Assembly (NCBI RefSeq): GCF_013304825.1
Contig: NZ_JAAWUO010000003.1
Coordinates: 210,289 to 274,288 of the forward strand
Length of the DNA stretch: 64,000 nt
From: Blautia schinkii
GTDB lineage: Bacteria > Bacillota > Clostridia > Lachnospirales > Lachnospiraceae
Reading direction: 5' to 3'
Below are positions 36,036 through 44,632 of the stretch, piece after piece. Position numbers and translations under genes: made by a program. Below the pieces are notes generated by a model. The model saw only the letters and a list, made by a program, of their open reading frames with translations. It did not search any database and was not told the DNA's origin. The stretch's first letter is position 1. Each line of letters opens with the position of its first letter.

Positions 36036-38798
36036 TTATTTCTCAAGTTCCTTTAATGCTGCAAGAACCTTTTCCGGACGGGCAGGAACACGTGTGATAC
36101 GTGCGCCTGTAGCATTGTAGATTGCATTCAGGATCGCAGGATGAGGAGCATCCAGCGGAGCCTCACCACAGCCGGCAGCACCGTAAGGACCGCTTGGGCG
36201 ATATGTTTCATTGAAATGAAGTTCAATATCATCCGGCGCATCATTTGGATACGGAATACCACAGTTCTTCAGAGAAGTATCATGGTTCAGATCCTCGAAA
36301 TCTTCTGTAAGAGCAAGACCGATACCCTGTACAAGACCACCGTAGAAGTTGCCTTCTACAAGAAGTCTGTTCATGATCGTACCTACGTCAGCCACACAGG
36401 TGAATTTTTCAACTTTAACTTTACCTGTTTCTGTATTAACAGCAACTTCCGGAAGGAAGATCGTGTACATGTAGGTTGCAAACGGATCACCCTGTGCTGT
36501 ATCCTGATCGATCGGATGATCTGCACAGAAGGTTGTCACCCAGTTACCTTCATATTTTGTTGCAAGACCTTCAGCCACCATCTCATCATAAGTACGGAAG
36601 GTTCCGTCTTCTTTCTTCATAGCTGCCACAAGGTTTTCTGCTGCCAGACGACATGCATTACCTGACATAACCTGTGAACGTGATCCACCTGCAGGACCTG
36701 CATTAGGACATGTCTTGGTGTCATTCATAACAAGTTTGATCTGTTCCGGTCTGATTCCTGCCTGACGAAGTGTTTCATGAGATGATACAAGAACACCCAT
36801 ATCAGCGCCCTGTCCGTGATCTTCCCATGCAGCATACATTGTAACTGTTCCATCCGGATTCAGCTCTGCAAATGCGTTTGATGTATCAACACCGTCAAGG
36901 CCACAGCCATATACACCGAGAGATACACCGATGCCATATTTGATCTTGCCATCAGAAGCTGCATTCTTTTCAGCCACACGTTTCTTAGCAGCCTCATACA
37001 GGGGGCGAGCTGTCTTGAACAGATCTTCTTCACAGTATACTTCAGGCGGATAACCTGTAGGGATCGTACTACCTTCGGATTCTTTGTAACAGTTCATTTC
37101 ACGGATATCGAACGGGTCGATTCCCATCTTTGCTGCCAGAACATCTATCGCGATCTCAGATCCCATGTAAGACTGCGGAGAACCGTAAGCACGGAATGCG
37201 GAACCCCATGCGTGGTTTGTAAATACTGTTGTAGATTTATTGCGGATAGAATTGATTCCATAACCTGCACCTGTAAACTGGGAAAGTCTCATTGTAAGCA
37301 GGTCACCGAATTCTGAGTATGGACCATGATCCACATAGTTATTGCCCCAGAGTGCAAGAAGCTTACCGTTTTCATCTGCTGCAAGCTTGATATTCATAAA
37401 TGCAGGAGATCTCTTTCCTGTATATGTAATATTCTGGAACTGATTAAATACCAGAGATACTGGACGTTCAAGAATCTTAACAGCAGCACCGATCAAAGCC
37501 TCATTTGTAGGAGAGAACTTATAACCAAAGGTTCCTCCTGCATGGTTCTGAACAATTCGTAAGTTCTCCATTGGCACACCGATACCATCAGCGATCATAG
37601 GCATATGCAGATGGATACCAATGGATTTGGAATGAACAGTTATCATACCGTCTTCGTCAATATAACCATAACCGCAGTCCGGCTCAAGATGAAGATGAGG
37701 CTGACGTGAACAGTAAGATTCTATCTCAACCTGCTGTGAATCCGGAATGCTGTCCCAGTCAAAATCAGGACCCTTGATACAGTTTGTCTCAAAGAATGCG
37801 TTCGGAGTACCGGGATGAATCTCCGCTGCATCCGGTGCGATGGCATCCATTGCATTCATGTATGCAGGAAGCTCTTCAATCTCAACTTTAACTGCTTCTG
37901 CTGCTGCCCGTGCATGCTCTTCTGTATCAGCAGCTACAATGGCAATCGCATCACCAAACTGGAAGATTTTTTCATCGCAGAGTACAGGACGTTCGAATCC
38001 GTCTGTTTTGTTGTGTTTTGGAAGCATTACAAGACCATTGATCTTATTGGTTCCGCCTGCTGCCTTAATATCTTTTGCTGTGATAACACGGACAACACCA
38101 GGCATGCTCTCTGCTTCTGTTGTGTCAATGCTGAGGATATTTGCATGAGAAACCTTTGCCTGTGTAAGAGCAAGACGAAGTGTTCCTGATGGCATCTTTA
38201 ACGCATCATCTGCACCAAAGTCCCAGGTACCTGTTACTTTCTGTGCTGCTGACGGACGGATATAATTTGTTCCAACAATAGAATCCCCTGTCTGTTTGAA
38301 CACAAGGTCTTCCTTTGTCATCTCACCGCGCATAACTGCTGCTGCTGCCATAGTAGCATCAATCAGCGTCTTATAACCTGTACAACGGCAGAGATTACGC
38401 TGTTTATTAAACCAGTCTCTTACCTCCTCACGGGTAGGACTTGGATTATTATCCAGAAGTACTTTTGCGGAAATAATAAATCCCGGTGAACAGAAACCGC
38501 ACTGTGCACATCCATATGCCATCCACGCAACTTGGATCGGGTGCATATCAGAAATTGTTCCCACACCTTCAATGGTTGTGATCTCTGCATGATCGGGAAC
38601 ACGGCTCATCTTATAGATACAGGATCTTGTAACTTTTCCGTTCATAATAACATTACAGGCTCCACAGTGACCTTCACCGCAGCCGATCTTACATCCTGTA
38701 AGAAGAAGGTGATTACGGAGTACCTGCGCCAGTGTCTCATCCTTATCAAGAATAAGTATTCTCTCAACACCATTAATCTTCAATGTCTTTTTAATCAT
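36036..38798 (-). CDS. mop: Molybdenum hydroxylase, Mop-type aldehyde oxidoreductase
   Basis: A single 920-residue chain of the xanthine oxidase family. The N-terminal [2Fe-2S] domain has C40, C45, C48 and C60, the second helical cluster domain has C100, C103, C137 and C139, and the rest is the molybdopterin-binding domain ending in GAAGCGEAPL, where E879 occupies the catalytic glutamate position. No FAD subunit is fused or adjacent, as in Desulfovibrio Mop, so electrons must leave through another protein, probably the dicluster protein 83 bp downstream. Expected cofactor: molybdopterin (cytosine dinucleotide) with a terminal sulfido ligand. The substrate could be an aldehyde, a purine or another heterocycle. 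Confidence 0.9.
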   Translation of the reverse strand: MIKKTLKINGVERILILDKDETLAQVLRNHLLLTGCKIGCGEGHCGACNVIMNGKVTRSCIYKMSRVPDHAEITTIEGVGTISDMHPIQVAWMAYGCAQCGFCSPGFIISAKVLLDNNPSPTREEVRDWFNKQRNLCRCTGYKTLIDATMAAAAVMRGEMTKEDLVFKQTGDSIVGTNYIRPSAAQKVTGTWDFGADDALKMPSGTLRLALTQAKVSHANILSIDTTEAESMPGVVRVITAKDIKAAGGTNKINGLVMLPKHNKTDGFERPVLCDEKIFQFGDAIAIVAADTEEHARAAAEAVKVEIEELPAYMNAMDAIAPDAAEIHPGTPNAFFETNCIKGPDFDWDSIPDSQQVEIESYCSRQPHLHLEPDCGYGYIDEDGMITVHSKSIGIHLHMPMIADGIGVPMENLRIVQNHAGGTFGYKFSPTNEALIGAAVKILERPVSLVFNQFQNITYTGKRSPAFMNIKLAADENGKLLALWGNNYVDHGPYSEFGDLLTMRLSQFTGAGYGINSIRNKSTTVFTNHAWGSAFRAYGSPQSYMGSEIAIDVLAAKMGIDPFDIREMNCYKESEGSTIPTGYPPEVYCEEDLFKTARPLYEAAKKRVAEKNAASDGKIKYGIGVSLGVYGCGLDGVDTSNAFAELNPDGTVTMYAAWEDHGQGADMGVLVSSHETLRQAGIRPEQIKLVMNDTKTCPNAGPAGGSRSQVMSGNACRLAAENLVAAMKKEDGTFRTYDEMVAEGLATKYEGNWVTTFCADHPIDQDTAQGDPFATYMYTIFLPEVAVNTETGKVKVEKFTCVADVGTIMNRLLVEGNFYGGLVQGIGLALTEDFEDLNHDTSLKNCGIPYPNDAPDDIELHFNETYRPSGPYGAAGCGEAPLDAPHPAILNAIYNATGARITRVPARPEKVLAALKELEK

Positions 38799-38833
38799 GT
38801 CCCATTCCTCCTTTTAAAAAATTCGTTTCCATC

Positions 38834-39094
38834 TTACTGATCTTCAGGCTTATGCGTTCCGCACGGATCATGGTCAGCTCCTCTGCCTGTCAGATCTTTC
38901 AGTCTCTCTATTCCTCTGGCGGAATAGAAAACAATGGAAGAACTGCTTCCGTCCAGATTCTCACCGCTGAGCTTTAAAACATTTGCATTCTCATAATAAT
39001 CGATGGGAAGCGTCCGGCTGTATACAACCCCTGTACGCTCATCTTTTACCTGTACAGTAACTTCTTTTGCGGTAATCTCAAAAATCTTATCCAT
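38834..39094 (-). CDS. Small unknown protein leading the Mop operon
   Basis: 86 residues, soluble, predicted mostly beta in the first half (EVTVQVKDERTGVVYSRTLP) and ending in a polar tail HDPCGTHKPEDQ with a lone cysteine. It starts the minus-strand operon and ends 35 nt before mop. No family is recognised. Codon and base composition fit its neighbours, and a ribosome site (AGGAGAAC) precedes the ATG. Its invariant-looking position ahead of the hydroxylase suggests a chaperone-like or regulatory accessory, but that is inference. Confidence 0.7.
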   Translation of the reverse strand: MDKIFEITAKEVTVQVKDERTGVVYSRTLPIDYYENANVLKLSGENLDGSSSSIVFYSARGIERLKDLTGRGADHDPCGTHKPEDQ

Positions 39095-39151
39095 AAAAAA
39101 GTTCTCCTGTCCACGTTATTTTATATATCCATACTACCATGATTTTGCACA

Positions 39152-39279
39152 ATTATACAAATTACAAATAATTAATAGTTGGCTACTTTATATATTCCAG
39201 ACAATTTTATTTTGTTTTATTTAAAATTTTAACTATTTTTATTCTTTTATATGTTATAATAATATCAAATTTGTATAAT
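39152..39279. promoter_or_regulatory. Divergent promoter/operator with mirrored 12-bp elements
   Basis: ATTATACAAATT (39152-39163) and its exact reverse complement AATTTGTATAAT (39268-39279) lie at the two ends of the AT-rich region between the divergent operons. Each, read outward, presents TTTGTATAAT, an extended -10 hexamer, without a good -35. Another TATAAT lies at 39255-39260. Identical promoter cores with weak -35 boxes suggest joint control of both operons by one activator; the ModE-like domain of the adjacent NTP transferase is an obvious candidate. Confidence 0.6.
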
Positions 39280-39304
39280 ATCATTGAAAGAAGGAGGTAT
39301 CTGA

Positions 39305-40234
39305 ATGCAGACAGGCGCCCTCATCGTGGCTGCGGGGAAATCATCACGAATGGGAGACTTTAAACCCATGCTTCAGCTTGGCTCCATTTCCATCGCACAG
39401 CGCGTGATCAATAATTTCCGGCAGGCCGGAATTTCCAAAGTAGTAGTGGTAACCGGATATCATGCAGATGTTCTGGAATGCCACCTGGCTTCCAATAATG
39501 TAGTCTTTCTTCGAAATGAGAACTATGCAAACACTCATATGTTTGATTCTGTCAGGATCGGACTTGAGTATCTGAAAGAAAAAGTGGATACGGTACTCTT
39601 TACACCTGTTGATGTTCCGCTGTTCACAGCCCAGACAGTCACGCAAATGCTCTCTCTGGGGCGTCCCCTTGTAACTCCGGTCTGTAATGGCAATCCCGGT
39701 CATCCCATTCTGATTCGTTCCACACTGATTGATTCCATTCTAAGTGATGACGGAAAATCAGGACTTAAAGGTGCTGTGGATAATTGCGGGGAACCCATGT
39801 ATTATCTTAATGTAGAGGATCCCGGTATTATTCATGATGCTGATACACCAGAGGATTACGATGAACTCCTCCGCATACACAACCAGAGCCTGATCCGTTC
39901 TGAAATCCATATTCAGCTAGCCCGGGAAAAAGTTTTTTTTGATGAAAAGCTCTATTCGCTGCTTACACTGATCCATGAAACAGGATCTGTCCGTGATGCC
40001 TGTGAGCGCATGCACATTTCCTATTCTACCAGCTGGAACCTGATCCATACCCTGGAATCACAGTTTCATGAACCTCTGATCATCAGAAGCCAGGGCGGTA
40101 CAAGGGGAAGCCATAGTGAACTGACACCATACGGCGAAGAATTTCTAAAACGATATGCCCGTTTTTCAGAAGAAACACGTTCCTGTTCAAAAAAAATATT
40201 TGAAGAATGTTTCGGAGGATTTTTAAATGCGTAG
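39305..40234 (+). CDS. NTP transferase fused to ModE-like HTH (DVU_1551 type)
   Basis: 309 residues in two domains. Residues 1-195 are a MobA/MocA-type nucleotidyltransferase: LIVAAGKSSRMGDFKPML nucleotide loop, TPVDVPLF metal-binding motif and CNGNPGHPILI. Residues 205-305 form a winged helix of the ModE/LysR N-terminal kind (LYSLLTLIHETGSVRDACERMHISYSTSWN...LTPYGEEFLKRY). MocA relatives add CMP to molybdopterin, so this may make MCD for the neighbouring Mop, while the second domain could sense molybdate status or the operon promoter. AGGAGG lies 7 nt before the ATG. It overlaps the next gene by 8 nt. Confidence 0.85.
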   Translation: MQTGALIVAAGKSSRMGDFKPMLQLGSISIAQRVINNFRQAGISKVVVVTGYHADVLECHLASNNVVFLRNENYANTHMFDSVRIGLEYLKEKVDTVLFTPVDVPLFTAQTVTQMLSLGRPLVTPVCNGNPGHPILIRSTLIDSILSDDGKSGLKGAVDNCGEPMYYLNVEDPGIIHDADTPEDYDELLRIHNQSLIRSEIHIQLAREKVFFDEKLYSLLTLIHETGSVRDACERMHISYSTSWNLIHTLESQFHEPLIIRSQGGTRGSHSELTPYGEEFLKRYARFSEETRSCSKKIFEECFGGFLNA

Positions 40235-41300
40235 CCTTTATCTGGTCCGGCATGGAAAACCACAGTATCCGGATGAACATTCTTACTGTGTGGGACAGAC
40301 AGATTTCTCTCTATCCATGCTTGGACACCTGCAGGCAGTCCTTCTTAATGAAGAATTGTCCGATAAAATATCAAGGATATACTGCAGTCCTTTGTTAAGA
40401 GCTGTTGAGACAGCAGGCCATATGGCACCTGAGCTTCCACATATAATTGTTTCTGATCTGTCAGAACGAAATCTGGGAGAATGGGATGGCCTTTCTTTTG
40501 ATAAAATACGCCAGAGATGGCCGGACATTTATAAAGCCCGTGAAAATAACCCTGATCATCCGATCCCGGGAGCAGAAACTCCTACTGCATCTGGTTTTCG
40601 CTTTTCGCAGGCAGTTCATAAGATTCTTTGCGCTTCTGAAGGTGATATTGCAGTGGTAGCTCATACAGATGTAATCTCTTCTTATATATATGCATTACAT
40701 TCCGGTATGTACAGCAGGCAGCGGTTTCGTCTTCCCTGTGGCTCTTACTATCATCTGGAAGTGAATGAAAGAAATAATATTTCTTTCTCTGATCCCAGTT
40801 ATATACTGCCTCATCCTGAATTAAATGACGGGCTATGCTTCAGGCTTCGCAATGCGGTTTCTCTGCCCCGTCATGTACAGGCTCACAGTGATGCTGTTAC
40901 TGAACTTGCCTGTTGTTTATGCAATATGTTGGAATCCAATGGTTATATCTTTGATCAGAAGCTTGTTCGCTCCGGTGCACTTCTGCATGATATTGCCAGA
41001 CTTCAGAGGCATCACACCAAAACAGGCGGTGAACTTTTCTTACAGTTAGGTTATCCTGAGATCAGCCAGATTATTTCACAGCACCATGGTCTGCTGGAAA
41101 CCAAGCTGGATGAAGCAGCTATTGTATTTCTGGCTGATAAACTGATTCAGGAAACACAACGTGTAACCATAGAAAAAAGATTTGCCGACAGCATGAGTAA
41201 ATGCAAAAGTCCAGAAGCTTGCAAAGCTCATGAGCAGCAGTTAGAACAAGCCCGCAAACTGCAGGACATGATACAGTCGCTCTGCCATATCACGCTTTAG
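40227..41300 (+). CDS. Histidine phosphatase fused to HD-domain hydrolase
   Basis: 357 residues. The first half is a phosphoglycerate-mutase-type histidine phosphatase with the nucleophile in LVRHGKPQYP (His9), SERNLGEWDG and the second histidine in VVAHTDVISSY. The second half is an HD domain with AHSDAVTELA and GALLHDIARLQ followed by HHTKTGGELF and ISQHHGL. Two phosphohydrolases in one chain suggest sequential dephosphorylation of a small phosphorylated metabolite, possibly linked to nucleotide or cofactor turnover in the Mop cluster. Translationally coupled to the upstream gene by an 8-nt overlap. Confidence 0.82.
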   Translation: MRSLYLVRHGKPQYPDEHSYCVGQTDFSLSMLGHLQAVLLNEELSDKISRIYCSPLLRAVETAGHMAPELPHIIVSDLSERNLGEWDGLSFDKIRQRWPDIYKARENNPDHPIPGAETPTASGFRFSQAVHKILCASEGDIAVVAHTDVISSYIYALHSGMYSRQRFRLPCGSYYHLEVNERNNISFSDPSYILPHPELNDGLCFRLRNAVSLPRHVQAHSDAVTELACCLCNMLESNGYIFDQKLVRSGALLHDIARLQRHHTKTGGELFLQLGYPEISQIISQHHGLLETKLDEAAIVFLADKLIQETQRVTIEKRFADSMSKCKSPEACKAHEQQLEQARKLQDMIQSLCHITL

Positions 41301-41365
41301 TCCAGGAAGGCATACACAACTGGAGCAGAAAAATCACTTAATTTAGTTAGGAGGTATTTTATTAT

Positions 41366-42391
41366 ATGAGAACATTATTTCAGACAATAAAACAACAATT
41401 CCTAGAGGAAAACGATCTTGTACTTGTTTCCGTTACAGCATCCTCAGGGTCTACACCAAGAGGTGCCGGTTCCCGCATGCTGGTCGGAAAAAGCGGCAGA
41501 ATTTCCGGAACCATCGGAGGTGGAGCTGTAGAATATCGTGCTGAATGTATGGCATTGGATATTCTTGAAAAAAAGGAATCCTGCCAGCATGAATTCCGGC
41601 TGAATCATAAAGATGTTGAAAATATTGGTATGATCTGTGGTGGTGATGTTACGGCCTTTTTCCAGTATCTTGATCATAACGATCCGATTATTATGGAAAT
41701 CACGGAAACTGCGGAAAAATTCTATGAAGAGCGAAAAGATTTCTGGCTGATCTGCGATCTTCTCACCACCTCCGGTGTGAGCCTCTACAGTCCTGCATGC
41801 GGTCTCATCGGAACTGCCAATGTTCCTTCTTCTGTATTATCTTCTTTATCTGCAAAGCCACACCGATATCATAGTGAAGATTATGATCTGTTTTCTGAAC
41901 AGATGGGAACCTCAGGAACTGTCTATGTATTCGGCGGCGGACATGTCTCACAAAAGCTTGTCCCAATCCTTGCAAGCGTTGATTTTCGCTGTGTTGTCCT
42001 GGATGACCGGCCGGAATTTACAGATCCTGCTCTTTTCCCGGGAGCAGTTGAAACAATACTTTGTGATTTCAACCATCTAAAGCAGTATGTTTCTATCACA
42101 GCTGCTGATTATTGCTGCGTCATGACACGCGGACATTCCTATGATACCATTGTACAGGCACAGCTTCTCGCTACACCTGCATGCTATATAGGCGTCATTG
42201 GAAGCCGCGCAAAAAAAGCTGCTGTATTTCGCCGTCTGATTGAAGAATACAACATTAATGAACAAGATTTAAACCGTATCATCTCACCTATAGGACTGGA
42301 GATCAAAGCAGAAACACCGGCTGAAATCGCCATTTCCATCACAGGACAGATGATCCAGGTTCGTGCTGACAGAAAGGCTACATCAAAATGA
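41366..42391 (+). CDS. XdhC/CoxI-family maturation factor
   Basis: 341 residues with the XdhC N-terminal block VSVTASSGSTPRGAGSRMLV and GTIGGGAVEY, and the C-terminal Rossmann domain VYVFGGGHVSQKLVPIL, DDRPEF, and the end GLEIKAETPAEIAISI. Family role: inserts or protects the sulfurated molybdenum cofactor before delivery to the hydroxylase. TTAGGAGG lies 11-14 nt upstream. It overlaps the TylF-like gene by 4 nt. Its presence strongly supports a sulfido-molybdenum hydroxylase, i.e. mop in the divergent operon. Confidence 0.9.
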   Translation: MRTLFQTIKQQFLEENDLVLVSVTASSGSTPRGAGSRMLVGKSGRISGTIGGGAVEYRAECMALDILEKKESCQHEFRLNHKDVENIGMICGGDVTAFFQYLDHNDPIIMEITETAEKFYEERKDFWLICDLLTTSGVSLYSPACGLIGTANVPSSVLSSLSAKPHRYHSEDYDLFSEQMGTSGTVYVFGGGHVSQKLVPILASVDFRCVVLDDRPEFTDPALFPGAVETILCDFNHLKQYVSITAADYCCVMTRGHSYDTIVQAQLLATPACYIGVIGSRAKKAAVFRRLIEEYNINEQDLNRIISPIGLEIKAETPAEIAISITGQMIQVRADRKATSK

Positions 42392-43248
42392 TGGCAAAAT
42401 CAGTATATAAAGCTGTAATATTTGGTGCCGGACAAATTGGACAAATGACAGCAAGACTTCTCAACAGTCCCTGTCAGCTCCTGTGCTTTGCTGATAATGA
42501 CCCCCATAAACACGGATCCTATATTGGGAATATTCCAGTCTGTTCTCCGGATGCTGCAGTAGCACTTCTCCCGGATCTGGTCATCCTGGGAGTTCTGGAT
42601 GAAGAACGGCGTAATTCTATGATAAAACAGATGGAAAACCTGGGTTATCACGGACCTTTTCGTGATCCCTCCGTCCTTCGCATGTTTGACGCACGGGTTG
42701 CTGTTATGCGTCTTTTATCTGAGCAGATCTATCAATTGGATATTCCGGGAAATGTTGCAGAACTGGGTGTTTTCCGAGGTGAATTTTCTTCCCTGATCAG
42801 TGCAGCCTTTCCAGACCGAAAAATCCATCTTTTTGATACTTTTGAGGGCTTTTCAGAAAAGGATATCACAATAGAAGCCTCCGGTAATCTGTCCCGCGCC
42901 AAAACAGGTGATTTTTCTTCTACTGATATTGACTCTGTTCTTCATGTTATGCCAGATCCTACACGTACTGTGATCCACAAAGGATGGTTTCCAGATACCT
43001 TTTCCGATGTTAGAGATGAAACTTTTTGTTTTGTATCTCTGGACGCGGATCTCTATGCTCCAACTGCTGCTGCACTTCCTCTGTTCTATGAACGCCTGGC
43101 CACCGGAGGAGTTCTCTTGGTTCACGATGTGTACAGTACACAGTTTTCCGGATGCCGAAAAGCGGTTGGGGAATTCTGTCTGAAAAACCATCTGTTTGCA
43201 GATCCTGTATGCGATCTGCATGGAAGCGCAATAATCCGAAAATTATAA
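42388..43248 (+). CDS. TylF/MycF-like methyltransferase with N-terminal Rossmann domain
   Basis: 286 residues: an N-terminal nucleotide-binding-like segment (AVIFGAGQIGQMTARLL, about residues 9-25, with CFADNDPHKHGSYIGNIPV resembling sugar/CoA-binding domains) joined to a TylF-type O-methyltransferase core (VAELGVFRGEFSSLISAAFP, IHLFDTFEGFSEKD, VSLDADLYAPTAAALPLFY and GGVLLVHDVYS). TylF relatives are metal-dependent sugar O-methyltransferases, so a Mo-cofactor cluster is an unexpected place. It ends the operon and is followed by an intrinsic terminator. Acceptor unknown. Confidence 0.8.
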   Translation: MMAKSVYKAVIFGAGQIGQMTARLLNSPCQLLCFADNDPHKHGSYIGNIPVCSPDAAVALLPDLVILGVLDEERRNSMIKQMENLGYHGPFRDPSVLRMFDARVAVMRLLSEQIYQLDIPGNVAELGVFRGEFSSLISAAFPDRKIHLFDTFEGFSEKDITIEASGNLSRAKTGDFSSTDIDSVLHVMPDPTRTVIHKGWFPDTFSDVRDETFCFVSLDADLYAPTAAALPLFYERLATGGVLLVHDVYSTQFSGCRKAVGEFCLKNHLFADPVCDLHGSAIIRKL

Positions 43249-43250
43249 AA

Positions 43251-43294
43251 AGAAACGCCGGAACCGGTATTTACCGGAACCAGCGTTTCTTTTT
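43251..43294 (+). terminator. Intrinsic terminator of the NTP transferase-XdhC operon
   Basis: AGAAACGC pairs with GCGTTTCT, with an inner CCGG/CCGG stem and a TATTT loop; five T residues follow. The A-rich left arm also makes it usable for the convergent substrate-binding protein gene. Confidence 0.8.
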
Positions 43295-43338
43295 CGTTTA
43301 TTTATTGTATAGCCCTTTTTCACGTCCATGCCTAACCT

Positions 43339-44463
43339 TTATAAAGTTCCTTTCAGAACATTTTCCAACTGTTCATCGGACAGATCAACATGATAAAAAA
43401 GATCGAAAAATTTATGTATTTCTTCATTGATATCACATTTAATATATTCCGGATAAATCAATGCTGAGAACCATCGCATACCGATCAGACGATTTGGTCC
43501 TGCCGGACGATCCACCCAGCTAAACGGTGCATTCGGAGTTCCATAAACCTTTTGGTCCTGTACTGCTTTTAATGAAGCATAATCAGGATTGCTCAGGATA
43601 TCTTCTGCTGCAGAACTTCCGCTTTTATCTGCCTTTGGTTCACCATTTACAACAATCACATCCGGATCCCATGCAAGAAGCTGTTCTGCTGAAATCTGAA
43701 CACGAGATCCATCTCCCAATTCCAGATCTGCAACATTGACTGCATTGATGACATCAAGAATCTGTGCATGCTGGGATCCCCTGGGTGCAGTTTCCAGTGA
43801 ATCCTCTCCATTACCGAAGTATACACTGACTTTCTTTTCTTCTGGAATATCTGAAAGTGCATTAATATCAGTAAATACCTGCTCCGCATACTGGGCAAGC
43901 TCTTCTGCATGATCTTCTACACCAAGAAGTTCGCCCATAAAACGAAAAGCTTCTGCAGAATTATTAAGCTCGTTGTCTACTGCAACAACCGGAATTCCAA
44001 GGCTTTCTGATAACGCATCGCAATCAGAAACCATTGCATCATTAATCTTTCCACTATTAATAGCAATTGTAGGATTGGCAGCAATTACTGCTTCATAATT
44101 GACAGCATCACCCATTCCAAAATTAGGAAGATCCTGATATTTGTCCAGAATAATAGATTTCTCAACATCATTCAGTTCATAATTCCACCCAAGAAGCTTA
44201 TCCGGTGCAACCATATACAGAAAAATTGCAGCTACCGGACCTGCTGAAAAAACAGATTCAATATTTTCTGCTGCTGGGACAGTTACTTTTCTTCCTGCCA
44301 TGTCTGTGATCTCACGGGTTTCAGCAGTTTCCTGCGTGGCATCCTGCTCCGCACTCTGCGTCGGCTCTTCAGTAGCAGCTTTCGTTTCAGAACATCCTGT
44401 TAAAAGACTGACTGACATCACCAGACATATAAGCAGAGCCAAAAGTTGTCTGTGCTTTTTCAT
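43339..44463 (-). CDS. Substrate-binding lipoprotein of a BtuF/FecB-type importer
   Basis: The start at 44463 (MKKHRQLLALL) has AAAGGAGAG 6-12 nt upstream. A lipoprotein signal with lipobox LLTGC at about residues 22-26 is followed by a Thr/Glu linker and a class III periplasmic-binding fold: VTVPAAENIESVFSAGP, NYEAVIAANPTIAINS and AWDPDVIVVNG. Divergent from the permease-ATPase operon. Family members carry iron-siderophores, haem, cobamides or, in the MolBCA type, molybdate/tungstate. The neighbouring Mop cluster makes an oxyanion worth testing, but the sequence alone does not decide. Confidence 0.85.
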   Translation of the reverse strand: MKKHRQLLALLICLVMSVSLLTGCSETKAATEEPTQSAEQDATQETAETREITDMAGRKVTVPAAENIESVFSAGPVAAIFLYMVAPDKLLGWNYELNDVEKSIILDKYQDLPNFGMGDAVNYEAVIAANPTIAINSGKINDAMVSDCDALSESLGIPVVAVDNELNNSAEAFRFMGELLGVEDHAEELAQYAEQVFTDINALSDIPEEKKVSVYFGNGEDSLETAPRGSQHAQILDVINAVNVADLELGDGSRVQISAEQLLAWDPDVIVVNGEPKADKSGSSAAEDILSNPDYASLKAVQDQKVYGTPNAPFSWVDRPAGPNRLIGMRWFSALIYPEYIKCDINEEIHKFFDLFYHVDLSDEQLENVLKGTL

Positions 44464-44515
44464 AAACTCTCTCCTTTCTTTTCTCCGCATTACTCATAAT
44501 TGACGCTTATTGAAA

Positions 44516-44544
44516 TTGACTATACAATTTTTAAGTATTATAAT
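44516..44544 (+). promoter_or_regulatory. Predicted sigma-A promoter of the importer operon
   Basis: TTGACT (44516-44521), 17-bp spacer and TATAAT (44539-44544), about 90 bp before the permease start. The stretch around the -10 (ATTTTTAAGTATTATAATGTATATG) is AT-rich with partial symmetry that may hold an operator. Confidence 0.65.
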
Positions 44545-44632
44545 GTATATGTGAATAGTTTTTGAAAACAATTCGGTTTTTCTGAGTATAACACCGTAAA
44601 TTTGATTAGTCAAGTTACAAGGATGAATGATT

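Noticed and set aside
39095..39304. Moco or tungsten cofactor riboswitch before the Mo operons
   Set aside because: The leader regions are short and AT-rich with no conserved Moco RNA core.
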